The notes below the pieces were generated by a model. That model was not told the DNA's origin. It searched no databases and saw only the letters and a list, made by a program, of their open reading frames with translations. This document shows positions 12,392 to 26,284 of a DNA stretch of 64,000 nucleotides, in pieces. How positions within the stretch are numbered: the stretch's first letter is position 1; each line of letters starts with the position of its first letter. This DNA is from Brevipalpus yothersi (taxonomy: Eukaryota > Arthropoda > Arachnida > Trombidiformes > Tenuipalpidae): NCBI GenBank assembly GCA_003956705.1, contig QZCP01000124.1, positions 196,426-260,425 of the forward strand, read 5' to 3'. The translations under genes were made by a program, and so were the position numbers.

Positions 12392-12986
12392 AATTATATC
12401 ACTACTTTCTAGTTCTCCTTCTCCTTCTTCTTCACCACCACAACAACAACCACTACTACTCACCACCACCAACACCGTCTACACACCTATTACAAATAAT
12501 TATCAATCAAAAATTGATTATAATTTAAACAAAAATGATGATTAGCTAAATTCAACAAAGTCTAGTATCAAAACCTCATCACACAAAAGTGTGTGTCTGT
12601 GTTAAGTGTAACAATGAAGATGAATAACTTTTTGGCGGCCAAAAAAGTTCAAAACATTCCGCGCCTGTCTCTATGGTTATATCATCATCATCACCATCAA
12701 AATCATGTTGATGTTGTATACATTGTGTTACATGTGGAAGTTATCTGAAATTCTTGGAATTCCAGATAGATAGGTATTTACAGTCATGGTTGATGTTTAT
12801 CGGAGTTTGATTCCATTACGAGGTGCTTGATTGTTTTCTCATCATGTTGGGAAAGTTGAGGTTGTGTCCCGGTACAAGGTTAGGTTGATCTGTGAGCGTG
12901 TGTATGTTTTGGAAAGCCATGTGGGCAATGTGCATCAATTGAGTTGATTGTTGTTGAGTGATTGTGTTTTGACTGTTGAATGTGAT
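12392..12986. promoter_or_regulatory. Shared divergent intergenic region, CDC45/SARS2
   Basis: Nearly 600 bp between two head-to-head start codons, so both promoters and 5' leaders must lie here. It contains CACCAC and ATCATC low-complexity runs but no clear TATA box. Bidirectional promoter use is inferred from layout only. Confidence 0.5.
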
Positions 12987-14369
12987 ATGTTTGCTTTCCG
13001 GGCATTACGACATGTGCTTCAGACCAAATGTTGTGTGAAAAGTTGTGGTGGATATGGTAGAGTATTTTCATCATCACCAATTTTCAAAGATCGATTTCAA
13101 TTGGATTACCAATTGGATAGAGAATATTATTTGAATCCGGACAATCGTGATGAGATATTACACAATATACGAGCTCGTAAATTGACTTCATTGATCAAGC
13201 AACTTGACAAGTGTTCTAATGATCAAGAGATAGCGAAATTTTTGGAGGATAATCTAGTGAATCTCCCGGTAAGATTGGAGGACAATTGGTTGGACTACGA
13301 TCCTGAGGAAAAAGAGAATGTTGATAATTATGTTCTGGAAGAAATTAATCGCCTTGAAGGCACCAAGAAAACCAAGAAAGCAGTCAATTTAGGAAGATCT
13401 CATGGTTTATTGCACACCAGTAGGTATGACAATATTGGACAAGTTGGTATCTCAAAGTCATACGTTTTATTCGGAGATCTTGCTCGACTTCATCAAGCGG
13501 TAATCGATTGGACTTTGGACATTCTGATTGATGAACATGATTTCATCCCTGTTTCAGTGCCTAATTTAGCCTATGAGAGTATCATCAAGGCGTGTGGATA
13601 CGTTTCAAGAGGTAAAGCCAATCAAGTTTTCAAACTTCTTGGAACAAATAATGAGAATCTAGATATGAATAATCTTAGTCAAGACAAGCAAAATCCTGTT
13701 TGTTTAATTGGAACTGCCGAAATTCCACTTGCTGCCATGCATATGGGAGAAGTTTTCCAACATGAGGATCTTCCTAGAAAATATTGTGCCGTCAGTCGAT
13801 GTTATCGTGCCGAAACTGGCAAAACAACTGAAGATTCAGGAATATTTCGTGTTCCATATTTTTCTAAAGTCGAAATGTTTGCTTTCACCGCCGAAGATGA
13901 GTCAGACTATGTTCTCAATGAATTTGTTCTGCTTCAGAAAGATCTGTATTCAAGATTAGGGTTCCGATTTAGACTGATCGATATACCGCCGCCCGATCTT
14001 GGTACCAATGCCGCCAGAAAATTTGATTATGAAGCTTGGTTTCCCGGTCCACTGAGATGGGGTGAAATCTCCTCAGCATCCAATTGTAAAGATTATCAAG
14101 CTAGACGTCTCAATTTAAAGTATAAGTCATTGAATCCAAATCCTAAGGAGAATAATGAACCTTTTATAACCAATTTTGTACATACTGTTAATGCCACAGC
14201 ATGTGCATTACCTAGAGTTTTAAGCTTAATATTAGAGTGTGGCCAAGATTCGGGTGTAATTCACATACCAGTTTGCCTACAGCCCTACATGGATGGTCAG
14301 GAGACCTTACAAAACATTTCTGACCTGTTCTTGACCTGCAGCTCCGATCAGCAGCAGCAACAACAATGA
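12987..14369 (+). CDS. SARS2: Mitochondrial seryl-tRNA synthetase
   Basis: Class II aminoacyl-tRNA synthetase that charges mitochondrial tRNA-Ser. Single exon, 460 residues. The frame is open upstream, but the first ATG is 12987, giving MFAFRALRHVLQTKCCVK, which suits a mitochondrial targeting peptide. After a short helical N-terminal region comes the catalytic core: TAEIPLAAMHMGE, motif 2 in SRCYRAETGKTTEDSGIFR and FSKVEMFAF, GEISSASNCKDYQARRLN (serine/ATP pocket), and VHTVNATACALPRVLSLILE. NATACA in place of the NGSGLA of cytosolic and bacterial enzymes is typical of the animal mitochondrial form. The motif 3 segment reads DSGVIHIPVCLQPYM. The C-terminus runs into a polyglutamine stretch encoded by CAG/CAA repeats. 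Confidence 0.93.
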   Translation: MFAFRALRHVLQTKCCVKSCGGYGRVFSSSPIFKDRFQLDYQLDREYYLNPDNRDEILHNIRARKLTSLIKQLDKCSNDQEIAKFLEDNLVNLPVRLEDNWLDYDPEEKENVDNYVLEEINRLEGTKKTKKAVNLGRSHGLLHTSRYDNIGQVGISKSYVLFGDLARLHQAVIDWTLDILIDEHDFIPVSVPNLAYESIIKACGYVSRGKANQVFKLLGTNNENLDMNNLSQDKQNPVCLIGTAEIPLAAMHMGEVFQHEDLPRKYCAVSRCYRAETGKTTEDSGIFRVPYFSKVEMFAFTAEDESDYVLNEFVLLQKDLYSRLGFRFRLIDIPPPDLGTNAARKFDYEAWFPGPLRWGEISSASNCKDYQARRLNLKYKSLNPNPKENNEPFITNFVHTVNATACALPRVLSLILECGQDSGVIHIPVCLQPYMDGQETLQNISDLFLTCSSDQQQQQQ

Positions 14370-14975
14370 TAATAATAATAATAATGAATGCTACTTGATT
14401 CCATAATTATGGATCGTTTTTTCTACTCATCATGAAAGCCAATTGTTGAAGATTTGTGATTGAATTACACCTACTCATTTGACGATAATAATATTTGTCC
14501 GAGAGGTGATCGATTCTTTTATTCTATTTGACACTCATTCATTTAGCTGAATTTTATCCCATTTTTCAGACCATAACTCGTGATACAATATTTAATGATC
14601 AAAGTATGATGTATCAAGTTTAGTCTTGAGAACCGTTTCACTAAAACGATAGCCGAGAAAAAAATTTTGTATACAAATTTCCCGTTGAGCCATCCCACTT
14701 CTGTTTGGAAACTGATTTTCCATGCCTAATCTATTCTTACACTTTTGGTAGCTGATTGATGAATCTGTCTGGTATACCGTCTGGTACACGATTTTATTTT
14801 CTCAGTCGATTTATATTCCTTTAATCGTGACAAATTTTATTTGTGTTGCTGTTTGCGAATATCATTATTCGACTGAAAATAAGTATCCATCAATTTCAAG
14901 TCTCACTTTCACTCACACTTCAAATATTCACATTTTCTCATTATCAGAACATTATCATTTTTGAGGTTGGGTATT
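14370..14975. other. Convergent 3' spacer, SARS2 / CRAL-TRIO gene
   Basis: Starts with an ATA/AAT run just after the SARS2 stop. On the minus strand an AATAAA (14793-14798) lies about 180 bp past the stop of the CRAL-TRIO gene and could be its poly(A) signal. No gene is seen. Confidence 0.5.
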
Positions 14976-15854
14976 TCATTCGGGATACAGAAATGTCCTC
15001 AATTTATCGTAATATTGATGTACCTTGTTCAACTGCTCATCACTCATTGGCATCACTCCTTTTCGTACCAGATCTTTTGTCGAAACAGTTCCTTCAGGAT
15101 TGATTCGATACTGCAAATGGGTGGCAGGACCACCAAGATAATCGGGAAGATTTTCCACTGGTATATGATCTTTCAATCCTTTTTCATCACAGAACTTTAT
15201 CTTTCGTTTCACATAAGCAGGTAGCATGGCAAATATTAAACTTTTCACTGCATTCAAAAGCCATGGTAACTTGTGAACGAGAACATACTTTTGACCACTC
15301 GGAAAGTAATTACGAAGAGTGGAGCCAACAAAGTTGGCCATATCTATATCAGCGTTTGCTATGCCCGCTTCTGTACAGTCAAACAGTAGGACCCATCCGT
15401 ATTCTGGTCCTTTTGCTGCAGCAAGTTCATCAGCTTGATACATCAGATAAATTGAGAATTTTTTCAATAGGTCAAGCATTCCTTCAACTTTTTGAAACAA
15501 ACGTATACGAATATGTAGCACGACATTGCCATGAATATCTTCCTTGTACAAGTATATTCCACCAACTTCGTAAAATTCTTTCGGGAATGATGTCAAAGTA
15601 AAGTCTGGAAAACCCATTCGTTTACGCCATTCTAGAGCACCTCTAATGAAACTCACAGATGAATCTATTTCACCAGATCTCCGTCGAATATATCGTTGAA
15701 GTAGAGCATCATCGGTCATCAGTCTTTGAAGAAGTTCAGTGTCAAGAGTTTCCGGACACTTTTCGGCAATGGCAGATAACTTTTCTCGAACTTGTAGCAC
15801 AACATTGTCCGGATAACTTATCGGAGGTGATTGAGTATTCGGGGTCACCTTCAT
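14976..15854 (-). CDS. CRAL-TRIO lipid-binding protein, MOSPD2-like but without an MSP domain
   Basis: Single-exon gene of 292 residues. Residues 20-80 form the helical CRAL-TRIO-N region (LLQRLMTDDALLQRYIRRR, SFIRGALEWRKRMGF). Residues 85-245 form the Sec14-like lipid pocket (IYLYKEDIHGNVVLHIRIRL, WVLLFDCTEAGIANADIDM, NYFPSGQKYVLVHKLPWLLN, HIPVENLPDYLGG). The spacing and the DxxExGI and MPWLxNA-like segments resemble the N-terminal half of MOSPD2 more than clavesins. MOSPD2 also has a major sperm protein domain and a membrane anchor, which tether it at ER contact sites. Both are missing here, so it is probably cytosolic. Function is inferred as small-lipid binding or transfer; the ligand is unknown. 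Confidence 0.8.
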   Translation of the reverse strand: MKVTPNTQSPPISYPDNVVLQVREKLSAIAEKCPETLDTELLQRLMTDDALLQRYIRRRSGEIDSSVSFIRGALEWRKRMGFPDFTLTSFPKEFYEVGGIYLYKEDIHGNVVLHIRIRLFQKVEGMLDLLKKFSIYLMYQADELAAAKGPEYGWVLLFDCTEAGIANADIDMANFVGSTLRNYFPSGQKYVLVHKLPWLLNAVKSLIFAMLPAYVKRKIKFCDEKGLKDHIPVENLPDYLGGPATHLQYRINPEGTVSTKDLVRKGVMPMSDEQLNKVHQYYDKLRTFLYPE

Positions 15855-16154
15855 CGTGGCAATAACAGAGTATCAAAATTAGTGATGTAACGATTCACAA
15901 TGATTCATTCACACAGTGAGTAACGGTTTCAGTGAATAAACTTGGAAGATGATAGATTTTGCTCTCTCTCTTCCCTGGATATACACTTGACCAGTCAATC
16001 CGGAACATCGGTTAAGGACCGGTTCCAAGTCTAGTTTATCACCTTACAATCATCATCCATTGATGTTTCAGTTCCTGGTCGTAAGGATCCTCTTTTACCC
16101 ACTACTATACACTTTTTGATCGGTGAAGATAATTCATGATGGAAAGATGCCGAT

Positions 16155-16212
<58 letters not shown>

Positions 16213-16363
16213 GGATGAAGATGAACAAGAAATAAAGGTTGATGAGGAAGAAAAAGAGTAATAACAAAAGTATCTTGAAATTTATCAAGTAATTGAAAAA
16301 ATTTTTTTCACGTAAAGTAGAAAAAAAATGAGTGAAAAAAATGTTGACAAGAAGAGTTTTCAC
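15855..16363. other. Spacer with GA tract
   Basis: Upstream side of the CRAL-TRIO gene and 3' side of the small secreted gene, both on the minus strand. Contains the GA tract at 16157-16211. The 16031-16363 frame is mostly that repeat plus poly-Phe/Leu and is not a gene. Confidence 0.6.
16157..16211. repeat. (GA)n microsatellite
   Basis: About 27 GA units, flanked by purine-rich sequence. Confidence 0.95.
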
Positions 16364-16863
16364 TCATGAATTGAGTTGATTTGGCTGAGAATCCAATTCA
16401 GGAGGATTAGAATTGAGATGTTTATCGTTCTCTTGTACAACATCGGCTGGTGGATGAGCCCAATAGGGTTCTGCACTTTTGAAATGTTTCACTTGATCAA
16501 AAAATTTTGGATCCGATGGGCGACAATTGTTTTGATCATTACAAAAATCACGACCAAACATTTTCAAAAAACCGTAGCCTCTTTCACGTTGATAAGTTCC
16601 ATCCTCATTGTATTGATATTCAAGACCATATCCATAGCCTTTGTATTTATATGGACCTTTTTTGGAATGGGTGATCGACGAACGTTAGAGATGGACAAAG
16701 TAGGCACAAAAAATTGATAGAATTTGGAATACTCACCTGTTCCCCACAATTTATTATCATCATGTTCTGCTCTATGATCGTATATCTTGACACGAACATG
16801 ACCAGTGGGCACTCTTTTCCAAAAAATACATAACCACAGGAGGAAGTAGAAAATTTTCATCAT
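16364..16863 (-). CDS. Small secreted protein of unknown function
   Basis: Two exons, 16863-16737 and 16656-16364, separated by an 80-bp GT-AG intron, give 139 residues. The join (GGAACAG/GT..AG/GTCCATATAAATAC) reads WGTGPYKYKGYGYGLEYQY, which looks structured, while intron read-through gives a less plausible chain. The N-terminus MMKIFYFLLWLCIFWKRVPTGHV is a probable signal peptide. The mature part contains VRVKIYDHRAEHDDNKLWG, a Gly/Tyr segment, NEDGTYQRERGYGFLKMFGRDFC, and one close Cys pair (FCNDQNNC). The C-terminal 30 residues are Asn/Pro/Gln-rich and probably disordered. I do not recognise the family. The Gly-Tyr segment hints at an extracellular or cuticle role, but that is a guess. 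Either of two adjacent ATGs could start it. Confidence 0.7.
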
Positions 16864-17191
16864 TTTCTATCATCAAATGTTAACACATACCATCCTATCA
16901 TTATTTGACAATAATCATTCCTACAACCCGTATTACGACGAACGTAGTTATCGAACGAAACTAACTTGTACTCTTGAGTTCGATGTAGTCGCTACTTTTC
17001 GATATCAGCACGTTGTTTTTGTTGTGATCATTTTCTTCCGCCTCTTGAAAAATACTTTTATCCTCCCCATTATCATAGAGAGCACTCAAAAAATATTGGT
17101 GAAAAGAGAGAGAGTAAGTTAAAGAGGGAGTAAAGCATGATTAATGTCAACAGTAACACAATAACATACAAAATCTGTTATATGACCTGAT

Positions 17192-17269
<78 letters not shown>

Positions 17270-17518
17270 AGAGTGGAAAGTAAAACCACGATTTTGTCGT
17301 CGTCTCTTATTCTTTTCTCAAGAGCGTCGACAACGTTGAACATCTCACCTTTTGTTTAATCTAATGGAATAATAAATCAGTTACTATCTCAAGTTGACTG
17401 AAAACAGTCAAGCCTGATAAAGATCATCTCATTTTATTCTTAAAGCTTTGAGATTCTTTTTCATAATACTTACTGTCAAGTGTTTATACATACAAACACA
17501 TACGCTAAGGCTTCTAGC
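16864..17518. other. Spacer with long GA tract
   Basis: 5' flank of the small secreted gene. Frames 16877-17122 (+) and 17119-17343 (-) have no recognisable content, and the second is largely repeat. Confidence 0.6.
17194..17266. repeat. (GA)n microsatellite
   Basis: About 36 uninterrupted GA units, the longest pure tract in the window. Confidence 0.95.
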
Positions 17519-17809
17519 ATGGAAAAAGATGAATGTTTGATAAATCTTGATCAAACTCTCGTTTCTCAACTCATTACAGACGTTTCTTCCCTTATAACAT
17601 TTTTTTCCTCTTTGCACATTCGATTTGGTAAAGTATCATTCGAATTTTCAGAATTCGCTCCAAGATTTAGTTCTGAGATACTCCATCGAAGTTCGAATAA
17701 GATTTTCAATGTTTTCTTTTAAAGTATATGATAACAAATTTATTTCAAGATTATCGATGATTCATTAACGGAATTTGAAGCTCAAATTAAAGAGCTTTCA
17801 ATGAAATAG
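17519..17809 (+). CDS. Doubtful small helical protein
   Basis: Reading 17519-17710 and, after a 39-bp intron with a weak GTTTTC donor, 17750-17809 gives 83 residues. It starts MEKDECLINLDQTLVSQLI and ends IIDDSLTEFEAQIKELSMK. The content is mostly amphipathic helix, like many small complex subunits, and the second exon looks coding. Against it: the donor is poor, the intron is very short, and the frame otherwise stops at 17720-17722 after KIFNVFF. No family is recognised. It may be chance. Confidence 0.25.
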
Positions 17810-18892
17810 AAAGTATACTTCATTGTTGCTTGAAGTTGAATGGTTTTCCTTTCTCAGGAAGATGAGCGAATTAGTTCTTCTTGACTTGCTTGCCGTTCTG
17901 AATACTGCTGACTTTTTTGAAAGTTGACGATTTACTCAGTCTCCAAGATCATTGATGCGATATGTGAATTAGTGTGTGGAAAATGTCTCTCCTGGTTACT
18001 TGGCCCAAGTTGTTTGGTAACAATAGTAGTTAGAGTGAATTTAAAATACACCTTTATACACTCAAAAGATGTAAAATAAGATCGTATCTTCTGGGAGAAG
18101 TTTAAATGATTATAAAGTGCAAAGAGAGGGTAACTTCCCTACTCTTCTGATCACAATCAAGGATTTAAAAATTGGCTGTTTTCTGGATTTCTTATTGCTG
18201 ACACAAAGTGATACAAAATAGATGTCAAAGATAGATTTAGCTTAACTCATTTATTTATCTCCAAAATTATAACACTTCTTACCACACTATGCTCACGATA
18301 TTGATAATCATAAACGAAGTAATAGTAATTCAGGAGAGCAGCTATTCTTTCTCCTCCTTCGTCGATTATACTCTAAAATATCCCAAATATCCAAGTTTCT
18401 TTACAGAATTATTCTCCTCCAAAAAACCTCAAGTTTTCTGTTCAAGATAGAAGAGTTAAGCAATCATTCAATTAGTATGAGATATGAATTAACATTTCAG
18501 AATTTGATTCGATGATTCAGGATGCTACCTCTTCAAATTTCCAGCATGGACTAGAGCTCAAATCTTTTTCAGAAACCAACGACGCCTCAGATTACCAATT
18601 TTTTATCAATTGACCCAGCAGAATCAACTTTTCTTCGAGAAATCTTCGGTGAACGTTGATAAGCGTTATTGAACGTTGGTAAACGTTGATGAAGAGGTTC
18701 CTAACGAAATTAGAACTGAAAAAAAAGATCGAAAAAAGTTATGAGTAATTCAATGCCATCTATCGGAATCATTTTTCGATTATGTTGAAGCATGAGTTTT
18801 GTATGTGTTGAAACTCGATTCTCGAAAGTGAAAATATTCTAGTTTAAATTGTTAATTAATTAATTTGATGTTATTTATACTTAAGTTTATCC
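17810..18892. other. Non-coding stretch
   Basis: AT-rich sequence with no open frame of note on either strand. Near 18650-18690 the text has three near copies of AACGTTGATAAGCG/AACGTTGGTAAACG-like units. No gene is seen. Confidence 0.6.
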
Positions 18893-19452
18893 ATGAGTGA
18901 TAGAAAGCCAAAATATGCAATCTGGGAAAGACTTAGGGTAGGTTTTGTATGAGATTCATCAAAAGTAATGATGATGTTGAATGATTGTGAAGTTTTGAAT
19001 AGGTTATTTATTGATGCTTGATGCAAAAATAGTTCACCGGTTTATTGGAATGATTTCTTTAGTCTCATTTGAGAGACGGAAAAACTTTAATTTTCTTGTT
19101 CATTATTCGATAGATTATATATAATATGTGGGCATATGGTGGTGGCTATTCAAAGGAGCGGAAAATATTCGAGAAGAAGGCTCAAAAGTTAGCTGCCGAA
19201 CGAACGAAAAGATTGGTGTTCGAAAGGGCTAATCCAAGGCCTGTTTACAGCATTGTTAACAACAACTGGACATTGTTTTGGGCAATGGTATTTGCCACGG
19301 CTCCATTTATCTTTGCTACTCGTCCATTTCAATCTTACAATAGAGAAAAGCGGATGAAGAGAGATCTGAAAGAATTTCGAGCCCAAATGGAGAGGCAAGA
19401 TATATTGTATTCGAACGAAAAATTGGCCAGTTCAGGTCGAATGTTGGAGTAG
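18893..19452 (+). CDS. Small single-pass membrane protein, family not recognised
   Basis: Two exons, 18893-18937 and 19114-19452, with a clean phase-0 GT-AG intron of 176 bp, give 127 residues. The first exon encodes MSDRKPKYAIWERLR and the second continues IIYNMWAYGGGYSKER. A basic helical stretch (KIFEKKAQKLAAERTKRLVFERA) precedes one membrane segment around residues 69-85 (WTLFWAMVFATAPFIFATR), then a charged helix (REKRMKRDLKEFRAQMERQD). This plan, with a small basic protein, one membrane span and no cleavable signal, is common among accessory subunits of the mitochondrial inner membrane, but I could not match a named subunit. AATAAA occurs about 60 bp after the stop. The size, splice sites and helix pattern make a real gene likely. 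Confidence 0.72.
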
Positions 19453-19826
19453 TTTAGTGATTTTGTGCCGACTCGTTAAAAAATCTCCAAAGAAGGATAG
19501 TTTTTACCAACATAAGATGAATAAACAAGTTGCTTGGATTGTTCACAATTCTATGGGCCAACAAAAGATCACCGCGTCATTTAAAATTTGGCAGATGTTC
19601 ACCATGTGATGAGAGCGCAAGCCTCTTGTTGGTTTTCTGAATTGTTCGAATTCCAATTCCCTGAATCTTGAAACTTTTTGTTACACACGTTGAAGGATAT
19701 TGTTTGACAGTCATTTCTCACAATGAGTCAACTTGTATCGTGATGTCTCCGAAAAGAAACAATGTGTAAACATGGGCAAAAATTGTCAAAAATGTTTCAA
19801 AAAAGAATGATAAAGTTGACGAGTTT
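19453..19826. other. Convergent spacer to RHEB
   Basis: 3' flanks of two convergent genes. Frame 19762-19974 (+) is antisense to the RHEB 3' end and not a gene. Confidence 0.5.
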
Positions 19827-20763
19827 TCATGATATGAGACATTTATTGGGACGTTCAGGTTTCCCTATCACTTCATTTCTGACCCTTTCGATCATCATTA
19901 ATAATGAGGTGAATAATTCATTCACATCGGAATTACATTTGGCACTAACTTCCACGAAATCTGCTTTCATGTAGTCCGCCAGTCGTTTACCTTCCTCGTA
20001 AGCAACAACCCGCTCGGACTTCAAGTCCAACTTATTTCCTACCAGGACAATGGGTACTTGCACTTTTCCAGTCATGTCCAATAGCTTGTCATAAATTATC
20101 CGAATGACCTCGAATGATTTCATATTATTAATACTGTATACCAAACAGTAGCCATGGTTGTCGATTGCATATGTATGCGGGAAAATTGAATATTCGTCTT
20201 GACCCGCAGTGTCAACCAATTTGAGGAAGTATTCTTGTCCTCTTATTTTCACCGTCTTTGTGAATGCTATTGAGATCAGGTAAAAAGGAGAAGAGAGAAA
20301 GAGAAGAAGAAGAAAAGGGAAGGTAAATAAAATGATATGTCCTTCACCATCACTCGGTGATGAAGATTTTCAAGGAGTGAGATTAGTGGTATATGATAGA
20401 TACCCAAGAGGAGGAAGAAGAAAATCATTATCAAGATGTCAAAAAAGAGTGAAAGAAGAGAGAGAGAGAAAGAGAAATAGAGGGAGAGATGCAAAGAGAA
20501 TCAGTCAACTGTTGGGAAAGCAAGTTTGAATAACGATACAGATGAACATGGTTAAAAGAGTATGCTGCTAGACAGACAAAACACAGACATACACACAGAC
20601 ATACCACACACACACAATGGATTACATCACATGTTTACTTACTGTTTTCTACTGTTGGATCGTAAGCATCCGCAAATGTTCCTTTCACATATTGGATTGT
20701 CAGTGACGATTTACCAACGGAACGGAAACCCATGATGGCTATCTTCCTCTGTTTTTGAGGCAT
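19827..20763 (-). CDS. RHEB: RHEB small GTPase
   Basis: RHEB in its GTP form activates mTORC1 at lysosomal and endomembranes and is switched off by TSC1/2. Two exons, 20763-20643 and 20266-19827, with a 376-bp intron inside ENT/FTK, give 186 residues (human 184). The P-loop reads GFRSVGKSS, with the Arg-Ser that marks RHEB (Gly-Gly in Ras). Switch I is YDPTVENTF, switch II begins [15 protein letters not shown], the base-binding motifs are GNKLDL and VSAK, and the conserved [16 protein letters not shown] is present. The C-terminus ends in a CaaX box (CLIS), predicting farnesylation. Frames between the exons (20276-20613) are shadows. It is divergent from OGT, another nutrient-linked signalling gene, about 950 bp apart; any shared control is only inferred. 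Confidence 0.96.
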
Positions 20764-21711
20764 TTCTTTTCCTCTTTTTACCACACTAATTAATATAAAT
20801 TTTTCTTTCACCTCTTCTTGGTCGTCGTCTTTATCTTTACTCTCTCTCTCTCTCTTTTATCGTCTTTACCTCTCTTCCCACTATAATCTTCACTCGGCAA
20901 AACACAAAACAAATTCAATATAATAACAAAACATTTTTTTTTTGACACACAGCTTTTGCAAGGTTTAAATCTCTTTACTTTAATTCCTCCCAGATAGTTA
21001 TAACTCTTGCCACCAGGTGACGACAGTAAAAAATATCAACTTTTCTTAATGAAAGCGCGCAATTTGAATGGTTGTTGTTAAGTTAAGCTTTCAAAGTGAT
21101 GGCAACCAAATAGACGAGAGAGTCATTCATTTCTTCCAACGATCAAATCTTCACTCTATTTACACACTTGTTTCTTATTGAAAATAACTACAGAACACAC
21201 ATCTCTTCCCAGGTACCAGGTATTCACAGACGTGTTTGACTGACCACTTTAATTGGAAAACTAAATTAAATTAAAACACATTGCAAAGGCCCGAAATCGT
21301 TAAGAATGAGAAATACTTTTTTAAATGAATCTGCTATCGATATTTAAACTTTTTTGCTCTTGTGTGATAGTGGTGTCCTCTGTTATATTATGATTTTTTA
21401 ATACAGAATGTAGAGAAAAGAGATGTTTGATGATGAGATGAGACCTGAAGATTCCGATTTATTTTGCGTGTTTATAATCAAAGGTAATTTATCGATTAAT
21501 TGTGAATTGGTGTCCACTGGATAGTAATACCATTGGGGCTACTATCTTGTGAGATTGGTGTTGGATAGTGTGTGTATGTCAGCCAATCAATTAAATGCCA
21601 TTGAGATATGATCACTAAATAATCGTTCCGAAGTAATGATTTGTGGTCAATACATATTGTATCTCTGGATGTTGATCTTCAAAGTTTTGTGAATTATTGC
21701 ATATTGCGATA
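20764..21711. promoter_or_regulatory. Divergent intergenic region RHEB/OGT
   Basis: Carries both 5' flanks. It contains a short CT run near 20840-20856, a poly-T run and AT-rich sequence. I see no clear TATA box. The OGT leader must end close to 21711, since its coding start exon is four bases long. Confidence 0.45.
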
Positions 21712-26054
<4,343 letters not shown>

Positions 26055-26114
26055 AAACGCGAGGACGCGAAAGAATCATGAAACATTAACTCATAAAAAC
26101 AGTATATATTTGAG

Positions 26115-26120
26115 AATAAA
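26115..26120 (+). terminator. Probable OGT polyadenylation signal
   Basis: AATAAA 61 bases after the OGT stop, in a 230-bp spacer shared with the convergent nanos gene. Confidence 0.65.
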
Positions 26121-26284
26121 GTCATTCATCCCATACACATTACATTACAACTGACCACTTCATCAAGATCGATTGTACAAAGTCACCAGCTTCATCGGCC
26201 GAATCATGATGAGTGTGATGGAGCATTATCTTTAAATAAAACCAATTACAATCAGAAAAAACATAGATCGGTATTTGGTTCTAC

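Noticed and set aside
12391..12475. Longer CDC45 N-terminus with a Cys/Gly/Glu-rich start
   Set aside because: It has no ATG (opens with GTG) and comes from CAC/CTT repeats. The ATG at 12391 aligns with the family start.
12948..12986. Upstream extension of SARS2
   Set aside because: It opens with TTG; the first ATG in frame is 12987 and gives a sound targeting peptide.
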